DNA from: Verrucomicrobiales bacterium | GTDB lineage: Bacteria > Verrucomicrobiota > Verrucomicrobiia > Limisphaerales > UBA9464 | Assembly: GCA_027489875.1 (NCBI GenBank) | Contig: JAIXZE010000430.1 | Location: forward strand, 1-53,317 | Direction: 5' to 3' | DNA length: 53,317 nucleotides | In this document: positions 25,755-34,632 of the stretch, one piece after another | How the letters are laid out: each line of letters begins with the position of its first letter | How positions within the stretch are numbered: the stretch's first letter is position 1 | The notes under the pieces: generated by a model | The model's input: only the letters and a program-made list of their open reading frames with translations | Databases searched by the model: none | What the model was told of the DNA's origin: nothing | Made by a program: the position numbers and the translations under genes

Positions 25755-26591
25755 ATGCCCACTGCCTTGGCCATTGCCGCGCATCCGGACGACATCGAGT
25801 TCTGCATGGCGGGAACCCTGTTGCGGATGGCCGGATGCGGCTGGGAGATCCACTACTGCAATCTCTCTTCCGGCAACCTGGGTTCGGCCACGATTCCGGG
25901 CACCCGCCTCGCCACCATCCGTCGTCGGGAATCCCAAGCTGCCGCACGCGCCCTCGGTGCCGTCTGGCATCCGCCGATCGCCCGAGATCTGGAGATCTTC
26001 TACAACGATGACCTGCTCCGTCGTGTGGCTGCCCTCGTCCGTCGGGTCCAGCCACGGGTGATCCTGACCCATTCGCCACAGGACTACATGGAGGACCACA
26101 TGAACACCTCCCGCCTGGCCGTCACCGCGGCCTTCGCCCGTGGGATGCCCAACTACCGGACCCGCCCGGCAGTCAGGCATCATTCCGGTGATGTGACGGT
26201 GTACCACGCCCTGCCCCACGGCCTGCACGACGGCCTCGGGCAGCGCATCGAGGCGGGGTTCTACGTCGAAACAACCGAGGTCCACGCCCGGAAACGGACC
26301 GCACTCGCGTGTCATACCAGCCAGAAGGAGTGGCTGGATCACAGCCAGGGCATGGATTCCTACCTCGTGGCGATGGATACGTTTTCAGCGGAAGTCGGCT
26401 CACTCTCCGGACGATTCGTTCACGCCGAAGGATGGCGCCGCCATTCCCACCTCGGATTCTGCGGACCCACCGACGATCCCATTCGGGAGGTCCTTGAACC
26501 CGGTGAAACAGTCCGACTCCACCCGGCAACGGACGCACAAAAGCAAGCACCCGCCCGGCGGGCACCGAAGCGCTCCGCCCCCTGTACTTGA
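25755..26591 (+). CDS. PIG-L/LmbE-family deacetylase
   Basis: The 278-residue protein carries the zinc-binding AHPDDIEF motif at residues 9-16 and a second histidine-containing motif in HSPQDYMEDHMNT, the hallmarks of N-acetylglucosaminyl-type deacetylases. It likely removes an N-acetyl group from a sugar or sugar nucleotide in the pathway served by the two upstream genes. The C-terminal residues after about 250 are arginine- and proline-rich and may be a recent extension. A decayed copy of the central part lies at 35722-36144, so the gene forms the left arm of a direct repeat around about 9 kb. Confidence 0.9.
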   Translation: MPTALAIAAHPDDIEFCMAGTLLRMAGCGWEIHYCNLSSGNLGSATIPGTRLATIRRRESQAAARALGAVWHPPIARDLEIFYNDDLLRRVAALVRRVQPRVILTHSPQDYMEDHMNTSRLAVTAAFARGMPNYRTRPAVRHHSGDVTVYHALPHGLHDGLGQRIEAGFYVETTEVHARKRTALACHTSQKEWLDHSQGMDSYLVAMDTFSAEVGSLSGRFVHAEGWRRHSHLGFCGPTDDPIREVLEPGETVRLHPATDAQKQAPARRAPKRSAPCT

Positions 26592-27261
26592 GCAGGCTGA
26601 ATAGCACCGCCAAACAGTTGAGCCCACAAGAATACAGCGAGCGGTTCTGCGACAAGACTCTGGCACCCTGGCAGCAGCAAAGTCGCAACCGGGCCACTGA
26701 AGTGGCAAAAATCGCCCTGCGGGAGTCACTAGGGGGAGGATTCGTCGGCGACCGGCGGCCAAGAGCGACCGCTGGACTGCGGCATGGAGCTCTCAACTGC
26801 CGTCTCTGGGTTGAAATGCAAAAATGGCCACGTCTGACCGGGGTTGCGCTCCAAGTAGGAGCGGTGACAAGGTTCATGGGGGAGGTTTCGATCTCAGTAC
26901 CATCCAGAAAGAGAACGATTTCCACCTGTTGTAAACCGCCGTGCAGCTGCGCAACAGTCCCTCGCCACATCCTCTTCGGATTCAAGCGAGAAGACTTGTT
27001 GTCCCCCAAGGTATCCAGGCCTCGCACCCTCACTTTCGTGCAGCGACAGCGCATGATTCCTGCCAGCATCGGGTCGGCAGCAGGGCAGAGCCAGCCAGAG
27101 AACAATGCCAGTCCGCCGTGATCCAGCATTGAACCATTCAAAGGCATTGCCCCCTGCCGGCCAGACTCCGGAAATTCAATCCGATCAGCCAGCTGAGTGA
27201 TGTATCTATGGGCGGCAAATCAGAGCTCGACACATAAAGAGGAACGGATTGAACTATTGAG
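26592..27261. other. Non-coding 670-bp gap, possibly decayed sequence
   Basis: Open frames exist on both strands (for example 26588-27121 forward and 26173-27147 reverse), but none has a recognisable motif, plausible ribosome-binding site or codon use like the neighbours. The base composition drifts from GC-rich near the PIG-L gene to mixed near the next gene. It may hold remnants of older genes. Nothing can be assigned. Confidence 0.5.
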
Positions 27262-28896
27262 GTGTTGCAAATCGTCCGGACCGCGAAGGAATTATCTTCT
27301 TCAAAACCTTGGCTGGCGGATTGGATTCTCATCTCTTGCCTCGGAATCATCTATTTGGGATGGGCATGGGCGCGTGGAGGTGGAATGATTGTCCTTTGCG
27401 ATACACTTGGATATTTATCTGGCGCTGAGGGGTTTGCGTCAATGGGTGGGTACTATGACCCCACAAGCTATACAACGCCAAGACTCGCATTGTATCCTCC
27501 AGGCAATTCGCTACTGCTCACTTTGCCACGCCTCTTCATCGGCCCGCACTGTGATCATCCAATATCGTGGTTCCGATATCTCAGCATCCAGTCATTCGTC
27601 TGCCTTGGGGTGATCTTCTTCTGCCTTCGAGCATTTGGGTTGAATCGATTGCCCGCAGCATTGTTCGTCGGTTGCATGGGAATCACTACCATCTGGCAAT
27701 GGACCACTCTCAATTGCTGGCCTGATGCTCCATACACCGCGTGCATCATGACTTCATTCGTCGTTGCCACCCGCTTGACGAATAAGGGCGTCATGGCAGC
27801 GATCTGCGTAGGTCTTCTGATGGCAGCGGCCTGGATGTTGAGACCAGCCGCCCTGCTTTTCTTTACCCCTCTGGCAATCGCGGCGATAGGTGCGCGGCTA
27901 CGGGGATTCCTTTCGACGTCAGCGGTACTAATTATGTTGGCCATACCCCTTTTATCCCAAGGGCTTTGGTTGCTGAACTCCGGAGGAGGGCTGACATACT
28001 CTCAGTCGCTGATGGAGCAGTCCACGGTGGACTCCACGACCATTGGCCGCATTGGCCGAGTGATGATCAACTGCAGGGGACTCGTATCAGGGGAGTTGGT
28101 GTTTGACTGCATTCTTCCACTGGTAAATCGATTCCTCTCTTGGTCGAAGGTGCGTTTGGGTGCAGAGACAAGCGTGACATTGATTGCAATTGCCTTGGTA
28201 CAATTGGCCATTTTCGGCTCAGCCGCCCGCTATTGCATGAAGGCGGGGAACTGGATTGAGAAAATGGCCCTTGCCGGTGTTTGCATCTCTGTGGCAGGGG
28301 TTGCAGCCGTTCCAGGCTCCATGCCCCGTCACATGTTTGCCCTCATCCCCTTCGTCTTTTGCTGGTTTTGGAAGTCGCTGGAATTCGCCTCCGCCAAAAC
28401 AGCTTGCCTCATTCGAGGCGGAGTGCTTCTGACGCTTGGTGTGCAGTTTACTGCCAATTTCTTCCTGACAACGCCGATCATTGATCGAGGCCTCATTGGA
28501 GGCGCTGCATCGCAGAGAAAGGAAATGGACGAAGTAGCCTCCTTCATATTGGCGAATGTTGAGACAAACGAGATTGTAGGAGCACATGTGTTTATTGACA
28601 CATTGCACCTGCATCACAGAACCGGTCGCGCGTTCCTAGCTGATTACCTTGTTCGCACCAACCTGATGCGGTTTGTAAGTCACAGGCAACAAGGATTCTC
28701 CCGTGCGGATTACTTGATTACAACCGGGGACGGATTACCAAGTCACCTAGGAAGCGGCCTATTACAAAGCTTGTTCACGAGCACTTATAATTCTTATTCA
28801 GTTTGGAGGGTTTCTAAGAATGAGGAACAAGCCTGGAGGGTTCGAACAGCCTATCCTTCGCCGGTGTCGGTTTCCTCGGCTTCGGGTCAGAAGTAG
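27262..28896 (+). CDS. Polytopic membrane protein, GT-C-like glycosyltransferase candidate
   Basis: The 544-residue protein has about ten hydrophobic segments, for example WILISCLGIIYLGWAW near residue 24 and others near 110, 130, 180, 205, 300, 330 and 375. A hydrophilic C-terminal domain of about 130 residues follows. The first loop carries LCDTLGYLSGAEG and YPPGNSLLLTLPR, the placement of acidic and YPPG residues typical of dolichol-phosphate-mannose-type (GT-C) membrane transferases. The start is GTG 27262, with TTG 27265 as an alternative; ribosome-binding signals are poor. The gene is clearly richer in A/T than its surroundings, suggesting recent transfer. Not assignable to a specific family. 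Confidence 0.75.
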   Translation: MLQIVRTAKELSSSKPWLADWILISCLGIIYLGWAWARGGGMIVLCDTLGYLSGAEGFASMGGYYDPTSYTTPRLALYPPGNSLLLTLPRLFIGPHCDHPISWFRYLSIQSFVCLGVIFFCLRAFGLNRLPAALFVGCMGITTIWQWTTLNCWPDAPYTACIMTSFVVATRLTNKGVMAAICVGLLMAAAWMLRPAALLFFTPLAIAAIGARLRGFLSTSAVLIMLAIPLLSQGLWLLNSGGGLTYSQSLMEQSTVDSTTIGRIGRVMINCRGLVSGELVFDCILPLVNRFLSWSKVRLGAETSVTLIAIALVQLAIFGSAARYCMKAGNWIEKMALAGVCISVAGVAAVPGSMPRHMFALIPFVFCWFWKSLEFASAKTACLIRGGVLLTLGVQFTANFFLTTPIIDRGLIGGAASQRKEMDEVASFILANVETNEIVGAHVFIDTLHLHHRTGRAFLADYLVRTNLMRFVSHRQQGFSRADYLITTGDGLPSHLGSGLLQSLFTSTYNSYSVWRVSKNEEQAWRVRTAYPSPVSVSSASGQK

Positions 28897-29568
28897 CCTG
28901 ACCAGGCCTTCCTACGGTGCGGCAGTTGTGTGGAATTCATTGAGCTAAGGCTACTGAAGTGTGCCCCTTCGGCAAACATGTGCCAGATGCTGCAATCATG
29001 ATTTTTCAGCGTGGGCGGGGCCAATCTTATCAACGAACCACGGTTCTGCGGGTACCGGTATCAGCGCAGACGGCTTTCCAGGCTCGTTGGCCTGTACCTA
29101 GTTCCACGGCATCCCTCCCCCCGATTCCGGCCGCGCCGCCTTAGGGTGTTCCTGATGATCGCCAACTGCACTTCCCCCCACCGCTCGGGCCCGAGTTCAG
29201 CTCGATCCCTATCTGATCCATCCGCTCTTGGACTCTCTGGCGGATCGCCTCCTTAATCGAGCAGCTCTCTTGATGTTGCCACAGTTGACGGAACTATAGG
29301 TACCTCAGGATCAAGGTAAACACATGGCGTAGGGCGACGGCGAGGGCGTCGTAGACTTCGGCTGAGAGCCCAGACCGCCCGGGCTAGTCATTCCACTATT
29401 ACGCAAACCCTCGCTGAAGGATCAGGAAGTTGGCCAAGGAGAACTTCGTTGCCGTCGTCATCTTCCCTGAGTTTGCGTGGATCGGCGTGCGTCAGTCACA
29501 CACGTTTGCCGAAGTGACACAATATTCCGAGACCAACCATAAATCACCCCACCGTAGCAGTCCAAGGT
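28897..29568. other. Non-coding 672-bp gap
   Basis: Short frames on both strands are interrupted by stops and show no known motif. The minus strand contains disrupted segments such as AEVYDALAVALRHVF and EAIRQRVQERMDQIGIE that could be remains of a coding sequence, but no family is recognised. No terminator hairpin stands out directly after the membrane-protein gene. Confidence 0.45.
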
Positions 29569-30807
29569 CTAATCCAAGGATCGATGATTTGCTTTTCCGG
29601 TATGCAGGCCAACGACTTGGACCTGCTTTGCCAGAGAGCAAATTGCATCCCAGACGTCTTCGACCGAGATGCGATCAACCTGAAGAATTGGTCCAGGAAC
29701 GGTGACAGAGGGCTGCACAATCCGCCGGTGCTCACACCAAGGTCCGATTCTTAGGGGAGTACCACCAACATCTGCCGAGACGTCGGCGGGCCATCCAGCG
29801 ATCTCGACAACGGGAATGCCCATGGCGGCCGCCAAGTGCATCGGTCCTGAATCGTTTCCAATATATAGGCGGCACGCCTCAAGAACCGCAGCGGTAACGT
29901 CCAACGGCAACTTGCCGGTCAAGTCCAGGACAGCCCCGTCCAATCGCTCCTGAAGTCTAAGTCCTCCCTCCTTGAAATCCGAACCGCCAACCACAAGCAG
30001 GAACGCGCCGGATTCTATCAGACGAACAGCGATCTCTTCAAAGCGATTCAAAGGCCACACCTTCTCCGACTGTGATGCGCCGATGCCGAGTGCAACAGGC
30101 ACTCGCCCGACAGGAACCTGCGACAGCCACTGCATCGCCTGCAGTCGGGTACTGTCGCCTGGAGTGATCTCGAGATGACGCTGACGAACAGAGCCTCCCA
30201 TCGCTTCCAACCATTGCAGGCATGCTTCGACATCATGCTGCCCGGGCCGGGAAAGATGGATGTGTGTCAGGTAGCCCCAGGCAGGGTCTGTATCATCACT
30301 GTTCGCTTCCTTGCGTCCCGCACGAAACGACGCGCCCGAGAGCCAAGCCAGCCAACGCGCCTCGAAAAAGCTGTAGCTCGACTGAGGAAGCAGCACCACG
30401 TCGAGCTGTCTCGGCAACAGTTCACGACGCGCCGCCTTCCAGTAGCGCCAAAGATTCTTGTGAGATCTATAAGAATGGCTCCAGTCACTTGCAATCCCCA
30501 CCACTTTGTCAACGTGTGGGCAGTTCTGCATCAGGGGAACCCATTCATCGCGGATGACCAAAATGATTTGTGCGCTTGGGACCGACCGGCGCAACTCCCT
30601 CAGGAACGCTGTTGTCACAATCAGGTCCCCCATTCCATCCATGCGGATGACCCCGATCCGCTTTGCTGTCAGCAGATTCAAGGCCTCTTGTTTCATTCCT
30701 GTGGCATTCGGAAAAGTCCATGAGGACAGGAACCTCAGGACTCTAGGGTGAATGATGGCGAGGAGGATTCTATGCCAGACTGACCTTAAAAATCCCGGAG
30801 CGTTCAT
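29569..30807 (-). CDS. Glycosyltransferase family 9 (heptosyltransferase-like)
   Basis: The 412-residue protein has the GT-B fold of ADP-heptose:LPS heptosyltransferases. The N-terminal domain has IGVIRMDGMGDLIVTTAFLREL. The C-terminal domain has IGASQSEKVWPLNRFEEIA and the donor-site motif YIGNDSGPMHLAAAMGIPVVE. Family members add heptose or related sugars to lipopolysaccharide core or other glycans on the cytoplasmic face. The N-terminal 30 residues are hydrophobic/basic and may associate with the membrane. Transcribed leftward, isolated by non-coding gaps on both sides. Confidence 0.9.
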   Translation of the reverse strand: MNAPGFLRSVWHRILLAIIHPRVLRFLSSWTFPNATGMKQEALNLLTAKRIGVIRMDGMGDLIVTTAFLRELRRSVPSAQIILVIRDEWVPLMQNCPHVDKVVGIASDWSHSYRSHKNLWRYWKAARRELLPRQLDVVLLPQSSYSFFEARWLAWLSGASFRAGRKEANSDDTDPAWGYLTHIHLSRPGQHDVEACLQWLEAMGGSVRQRHLEITPGDSTRLQAMQWLSQVPVGRVPVALGIGASQSEKVWPLNRFEEIAVRLIESGAFLLVVGGSDFKEGGLRLQERLDGAVLDLTGKLPLDVTAAVLEACRLYIGNDSGPMHLAAAMGIPVVEIAGWPADVSADVGGTPLRIGPWCEHRRIVQPSVTVPGPILQVDRISVEDVWDAICSLAKQVQVVGLHTGKANHRSLD

Positions 30808-31369
30808 GGGAATTTGGACGGCTTTGAACTAGGCATGCAACTTTTCACCACAGACCTTGCCGAGACTATCGACATACCCACTTGCGGCAGGGTGTCGTCA
30901 TGGATCCTATGCATTTACAAGTGTCCGCGTTCAACCTCGTCCCAAACTCGCAATCAGGGTCTTCCGAAGCAAACTACTTTTGACAAATTGCGGGGGGTGG
31001 AGTGGTCCTGCCAACGCAAGCCGCCAGTAGTGATGCGGTCGACGCAGGACGGGAGAGTCGCGGTGATTCAGCAGACGGCAGCCTCGGAAGCACAACAAGT
31101 GGAGGAGGCGGCACAAGGGGCCCGTGAGGTTCAGTATCACCCGTATCGGCAACTGCTATAGGAGCGGGGTGTCGGCGCCGAACTGGAACTCCGCTGATTC
31201 TGCCGGATTCAAATCCGGCATCGGAGGCATCTGCTTCAGCCTGAGGCACAGCCTTTCTTCTTGTTTCCCCGTCTTCTTGCCCCTCCGCGTCTGTTCGCTT
31301 CGTCCGCCCCCCTCGCGTCCGTTCGTGACCTGTTGATCACTCCCGGCCCTAGATCAAGTGGCTGTGCTG
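30808..31369. other. Non-coding gap beside the IS remnant
   Basis: No credible gene is seen. It contains a perfect 7-bp hairpin GCCGGAT-TCAA-ATCCGGC at 31202-31219, superficially like a tRNA T-arm but without the rest of a tRNA. Frames on both strands are short and repetitive. Confidence 0.5.
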
Positions 31370-31804
31370 CTGTGACCATGAACGCACGAAGATATGCGCT
31401 TTGATCCGGTAGCTCAGCCTGATCATCACGTTGAGGCGTTGGAGCCAAGAATGCGAAAGCTGAAGATCCTGCCAGAACCAATCCGCTATCCAACAGGTGC
31501 CCCACTGGTGGAGGTTTTAGAGACTGAAGTTGGAAAATTGAGTTTTTGGGAGAACCACCTCGAAGGATGAAGCCTTGGGAGAGGAGGGAAAGGTGAGCTC
31601 CGGACCTTGCGAAGGAAGCAGTGCGGAGAACCTGGAAGGCAGAGTGCTCCAGGCTTGGTGCTGGGCTAGGTCGAGTTCGCCGATGTAGATGGCCTGTCGC
31701 TGGAAGATCTTGCCGGAGCGATAGCGCCGGTTTTCGACGAGGCTGTAATTGGTGTCATCGTTGCCGTTGCTATGGCGGAGATGCCTACTGAGGAAAAGCC
31801 CCAT
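31370..31804 (-). mobile_element. Internally deleted transposase remnant, IS1634-like
   Basis: A minus-strand ATG at 31804 opens a frame with HLRHSNGNDDTNYSLVENRR, then RSGKIFQRQAIYIGEL and AQHQAW. This resembles the N-terminus of IS1634/IS4-superfamily transposases (typical WSIVENRR, VVQRxVLYLGEI). The frame then degenerates. Farther along the same strand, around 31380-31450, SYRIKAHIFV resembles the C-terminal RIEAHIFV segment of that family. Order and strand agree, so this appears to be one copy that has lost its middle. Terminal repeats are not identified. Confidence 0.5.
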
Positions 31805-31956
31805 GGACGGCCAGGATACGGGGAAAGTGGGCGGCAGGAAGAGGGTTGCTCTTCATTACAGAGCCACTGCGGAACGAAACCAGCGCATTCATTGAGGATT
31901 CGACGCGGAGGCATGCAGAAATCTCTGGAAAGCGAGGCTAACTAGCGAAAACCAGC

Positions 31957-32811
31957 CTAGCGGGACCGGATAAGAAACCATCGTAACGTTCGAAGCGAGG
32001 TCCGGACAGCCTCGTGAGCGACCGCACGGCGCAGCGGCTTTGGAGCAACGGCCTTTTCCTTGTTTCGGTTGACCGCCCAATACTGGATTGCAGCGACAAA
32101 TTGGTAGTTGGCGAGGACCAAGCATTGCATGAGGCCATGAACGCCATGCTTCCATCCACCACCAAAGTATCGGCCCAAGAATTCTGTGATGGGTCTTCGA
32201 ATCACGTACATCCAGATGGGCCCCTGAAGCACGGAATCGATTCGGGAGGTCTCCGATTGCCCGTATCGAATCGCCTTCGAAAGCCCCAGCCCCATGTCCG
32301 AAAACGCACCCGGATGCTCGATCGCCCTCGCTGGGTCTGCCTTCATCTTTTCGATCGTTCCGGTAACCTTGGGAAAGGAGTGGATCTCCTTGGGCCACTC
32401 AACCGCTCCTTGTCGGAAGAAGCGAACCTGAAAATCGGGCCAGAGTATGTGCTCCATCCACTCCTCAAAGAAGTAATTCTTCCGTGGGATGCAAATTGCC
32501 GAAGCTTTGCTGGTGACCGCCAATTCCCGGAGTTTGCCCGGCAAAGCCTGGGTCAACCTTTCGTCCGCATCGACAATCAGGATCCAGTCCCCACGGCACT
32601 GCTCGATGGCCAGCGCCCGGACGTGTTCAACGATCGGTGCCACCGGCATCTCGAGAATCCGGGCACCATACCGGCCAGCGATTTCCCGCGTCCCGTCCGT
32701 ACTCGCCATATCGGCTACCAGAAGTTCGTCCGCCCATGTCAGCGTGGCGAGACACCCCTCCAACCACCTTTCCTCGTTTCGGGTGTGAACCAATGCTGTG
32801 ATTTTCATCAA
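31957..32811 (-). CDS. Glycosyltransferase family 2 (WaaE/KdtX-like)
   Basis: The 284-residue protein begins MMKITALVHTRNEERWLEGC, with the GT-A signatures ALVHTRNEE, LLVADMASTDGT and WILIVDADERL. The central part has IPRKNYFFEEWMEHILWPDFQVRFF-type residues, as in the KdtX/WaaE beta-1,4-glucosyltransferases of lipopolysaccharide core and related inner-sugar transferases. The C-terminus is basic with a hydrophobic segment (LANYQFVAAIQYW) that may contact the membrane. Co-directional with the acyltransferase gene 290 bp upstream; that gap shows no gene. Confidence 0.88.
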   Translation of the reverse strand: MMKITALVHTRNEERWLEGCLATLTWADELLVADMASTDGTREIAGRYGARILEMPVAPIVEHVRALAIEQCRGDWILIVDADERLTQALPGKLRELAVTSKASAICIPRKNYFFEEWMEHILWPDFQVRFFRQGAVEWPKEIHSFPKVTGTIEKMKADPARAIEHPGAFSDMGLGLSKAIRYGQSETSRIDSVLQGPIWMYVIRRPITEFLGRYFGGGWKHGVHGLMQCLVLANYQFVAAIQYWAVNRNKEKAVAPKPLRRAVAHEAVRTSLRTLRWFLIRSR

Positions 32812-33101
32812 TGAGATTCTACCGGAGCACTCCGTCCGGGATGCGCTTCACGTCTCAAAATTGAAACTTCGGTTCGATACCGCGGCTGCGTGCGCGCGAA
32901 TCTTTCCCATGGCTCCCAGCCCGGCATTTGGCTTGGCACCGGCGAATCCAAGACTGTGAACGTGCGTCCAAAAGGGCAACAAACATCCCACTCCGAAGGG
33001 CAATCAAGGCGGATGAAAACTGGAGCGGCAAGCGGTATTCCGATCATTCCACCCCGCCAAGATCTGCTGAAGAACGTCGCAGATCCATCGATGTCGGTCG
33101 G

Positions 33102-34238
33102 TCAGCGGAAACGACCGCGGAACTTGAGGAATGGCCGCTCGACGCAGTAATGGCTGACCGTAGCGACTGCAAGCGCCGCCGCCGCGTTGAACGGAAAAGA
33201 CCAGCCGAGAACCCGCAGATGCTCGTCGCAAAATAGTTGCTGCCAGAGATAGAGGCTGAAAGAGACCGCCCCAAACCAAATCAAAAGACGGGAATTGAGA
33301 AGGCAGTCGAGGATGGGCTGCCTGCCGTGGACGGCGATTCCCACCAGGAGCACCAACCCGCAACTTGCCAAGGAAACCTCGGCAACCACCGCAATGTGGT
33401 TCAGCGAAGCGGCCAGCTTACCAGCGAACGGCGTCAACCACTCGATCCCTGCGCGGAAAAAGGTCATTGCGAGAATCGGAATCGCGAGCCAGAAGGAACC
33501 CCAAAACCGGGTCCAGACCGGGCTGGCCTCCCATCGGGCCTGAAACAGGGCAAGCAACACGCCGGCGATCAGATAGTCAGAAATCAGGTCGGTCCGCCAA
33601 TAATTCATCCCCCCGATTCCCGACATTTTCATGTTGAACGCCCGCCACACCGGCAGGAGGCAAAGCAGGAAGATCAGGAAGCCCATCCGAAATCTGGCCG
33701 GCATGAGAAGCATCACCGCCGGCCACACCAAATAGAAGTGTTCCTCTACGGAAAGACTCCAGTAGTGGCCGGTGAAATGCTCTGCCCCATCCAACTTCAG
33801 AGCCCACGCAGCCCACCCGCCGTAAAGCAGGTTGCGATACCAGAACATCGCTGCAAACAACTCCTTCAGCTTCACATTCAGTCCGAGCCACGGGCTGAGG
33901 ACGGCCAGCACGAGCAGATACGTCAGGGCGGCAGGGAGGATGCGCAGGGCCCTACGGGCATAAAAGTTCTTGAGGCTGATGCGACCACTCCGCTCCTCCT
34001 CACGGAGAAGCAGGTAGGTAATGAGGTACCCGCTCAATACGAAGAAGAGGGGAACTGATCGTCCCCCAACGATTGAACTCAGCCTCTGAATCCACGGCTG
34101 ATCAGGAAATCCGGGCAACCCAGCAGAATGCAGGATGACAACGCCTATGGCTGCCAGTCCCCGCAGTCCGTCCAACCCCGGTATACGATTGTCGTGGTGA
34201 CCTCCTGCTTCCTTTGCCGCCTTCGATTCAGACATCAT
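33102..34238 (-). CDS. Acyltransferase family 3 (OafA/YrhL-like) membrane protein
   Basis: The 378-residue protein is given a start at ATG 34238; the next codon is also ATG. Family signatures are IPGLDGLRGLAAIGVVILHS with the catalytic histidine, FFVLSGYLITYLLL, KNFYARRALRILPA and HYWSLSVEEHFYLVWP. About ten membrane segments follow to the C-terminal CVERPFLKFRGR. These inner-membrane proteins O-acylate polysaccharide sugars. Its place among glycosyltransferase genes supports a role in glycan acetylation. An in-frame ATG at 34283 would add a non-homologous stretch. Confidence 0.9.
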   Translation of the reverse strand: MMSESKAAKEAGGHHDNRIPGLDGLRGLAAIGVVILHSAGLPGFPDQPWIQRLSSIVGGRSVPLFFVLSGYLITYLLLREEERSGRISLKNFYARRALRILPAALTYLLVLAVLSPWLGLNVKLKELFAAMFWYRNLLYGGWAAWALKLDGAEHFTGHYWSLSVEEHFYLVWPAVMLLMPARFRMGFLIFLLCLLPVWRAFNMKMSGIGGMNYWRTDLISDYLIAGVLLALFQARWEASPVWTRFWGSFWLAIPILAMTFFRAGIEWLTPFAGKLAASLNHIAVVAEVSLASCGLVLLVGIAVHGRQPILDCLLNSRLLIWFGAVSFSLYLWQQLFCDEHLRVLGWSFPFNAAAALAVATVSHYCVERPFLKFRGRFR

Positions 34239-34632
34239 CCGCTCCAAGTCTTGCAGGGGGCATTGGACCCAACATGCCCGCAACGCTTGTTCACTGTTGA
34301 AGGTGTCTCATGAGCGCGTCCAGTTCCATTTGTTCAACCAAGTCAGAAAGTCAGAGCACAGGCAACTTACGGGTCCGAACGCTCGCATCGGCGCGTTGAA
34401 GTCACGGCCGTAAGTCCAGAACCTCCTCGGAGGCGGGGTATCTCGGACAACGCACTGCGCCCCATCGGGGCAGTCCCGCGCGTCTAAAGCCCGGAGCGGA
34501 TGGACCTGACGATCGACCGATCACTGGGAGCTTCGCAAATTTCCTGTTCGCACTCGATTTCGCGGTACAGCACGCTTGGTTCGGCGTTCAGGCACGCCGA
34601 CAGCAGGCACCAAAGGAAAGACCAGGAGGCAC
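34239..34632. other. Divergent intergenic region without a recognisable gene
   Basis: This 394-bp gap lies between the divergent acyltransferase and DSD-type glycosyltransferase genes and should hold the promoters of both. No consensus promoter is convincing. The minus-strand frame through 34340-34500 has no known motif. Confidence 0.5.
34622..34629 (+). promoter_or_regulatory. Shine-Dalgarno site that fixes the next start
   Basis: CCAGGAGG stands 3-4 bases before ATG 34633, a strong ribosome-binding sequence. It supports that ATG over the in-frame start at 34576. Confidence 0.6.

Noticed and set aside
26173..27147. 324-residue frame on the minus strand
   Set aside because: It runs antisense through the end of the PIG-L gene and has no recognisable domain.
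31202..31219. GCCGGATTCAAATCCGGC resembles a tRNA T-arm
   Set aside because: It is a 7-bp hairpin with a 4-base loop; no acceptor stem, D-arm, anticodon arm or CCA end is found around it.
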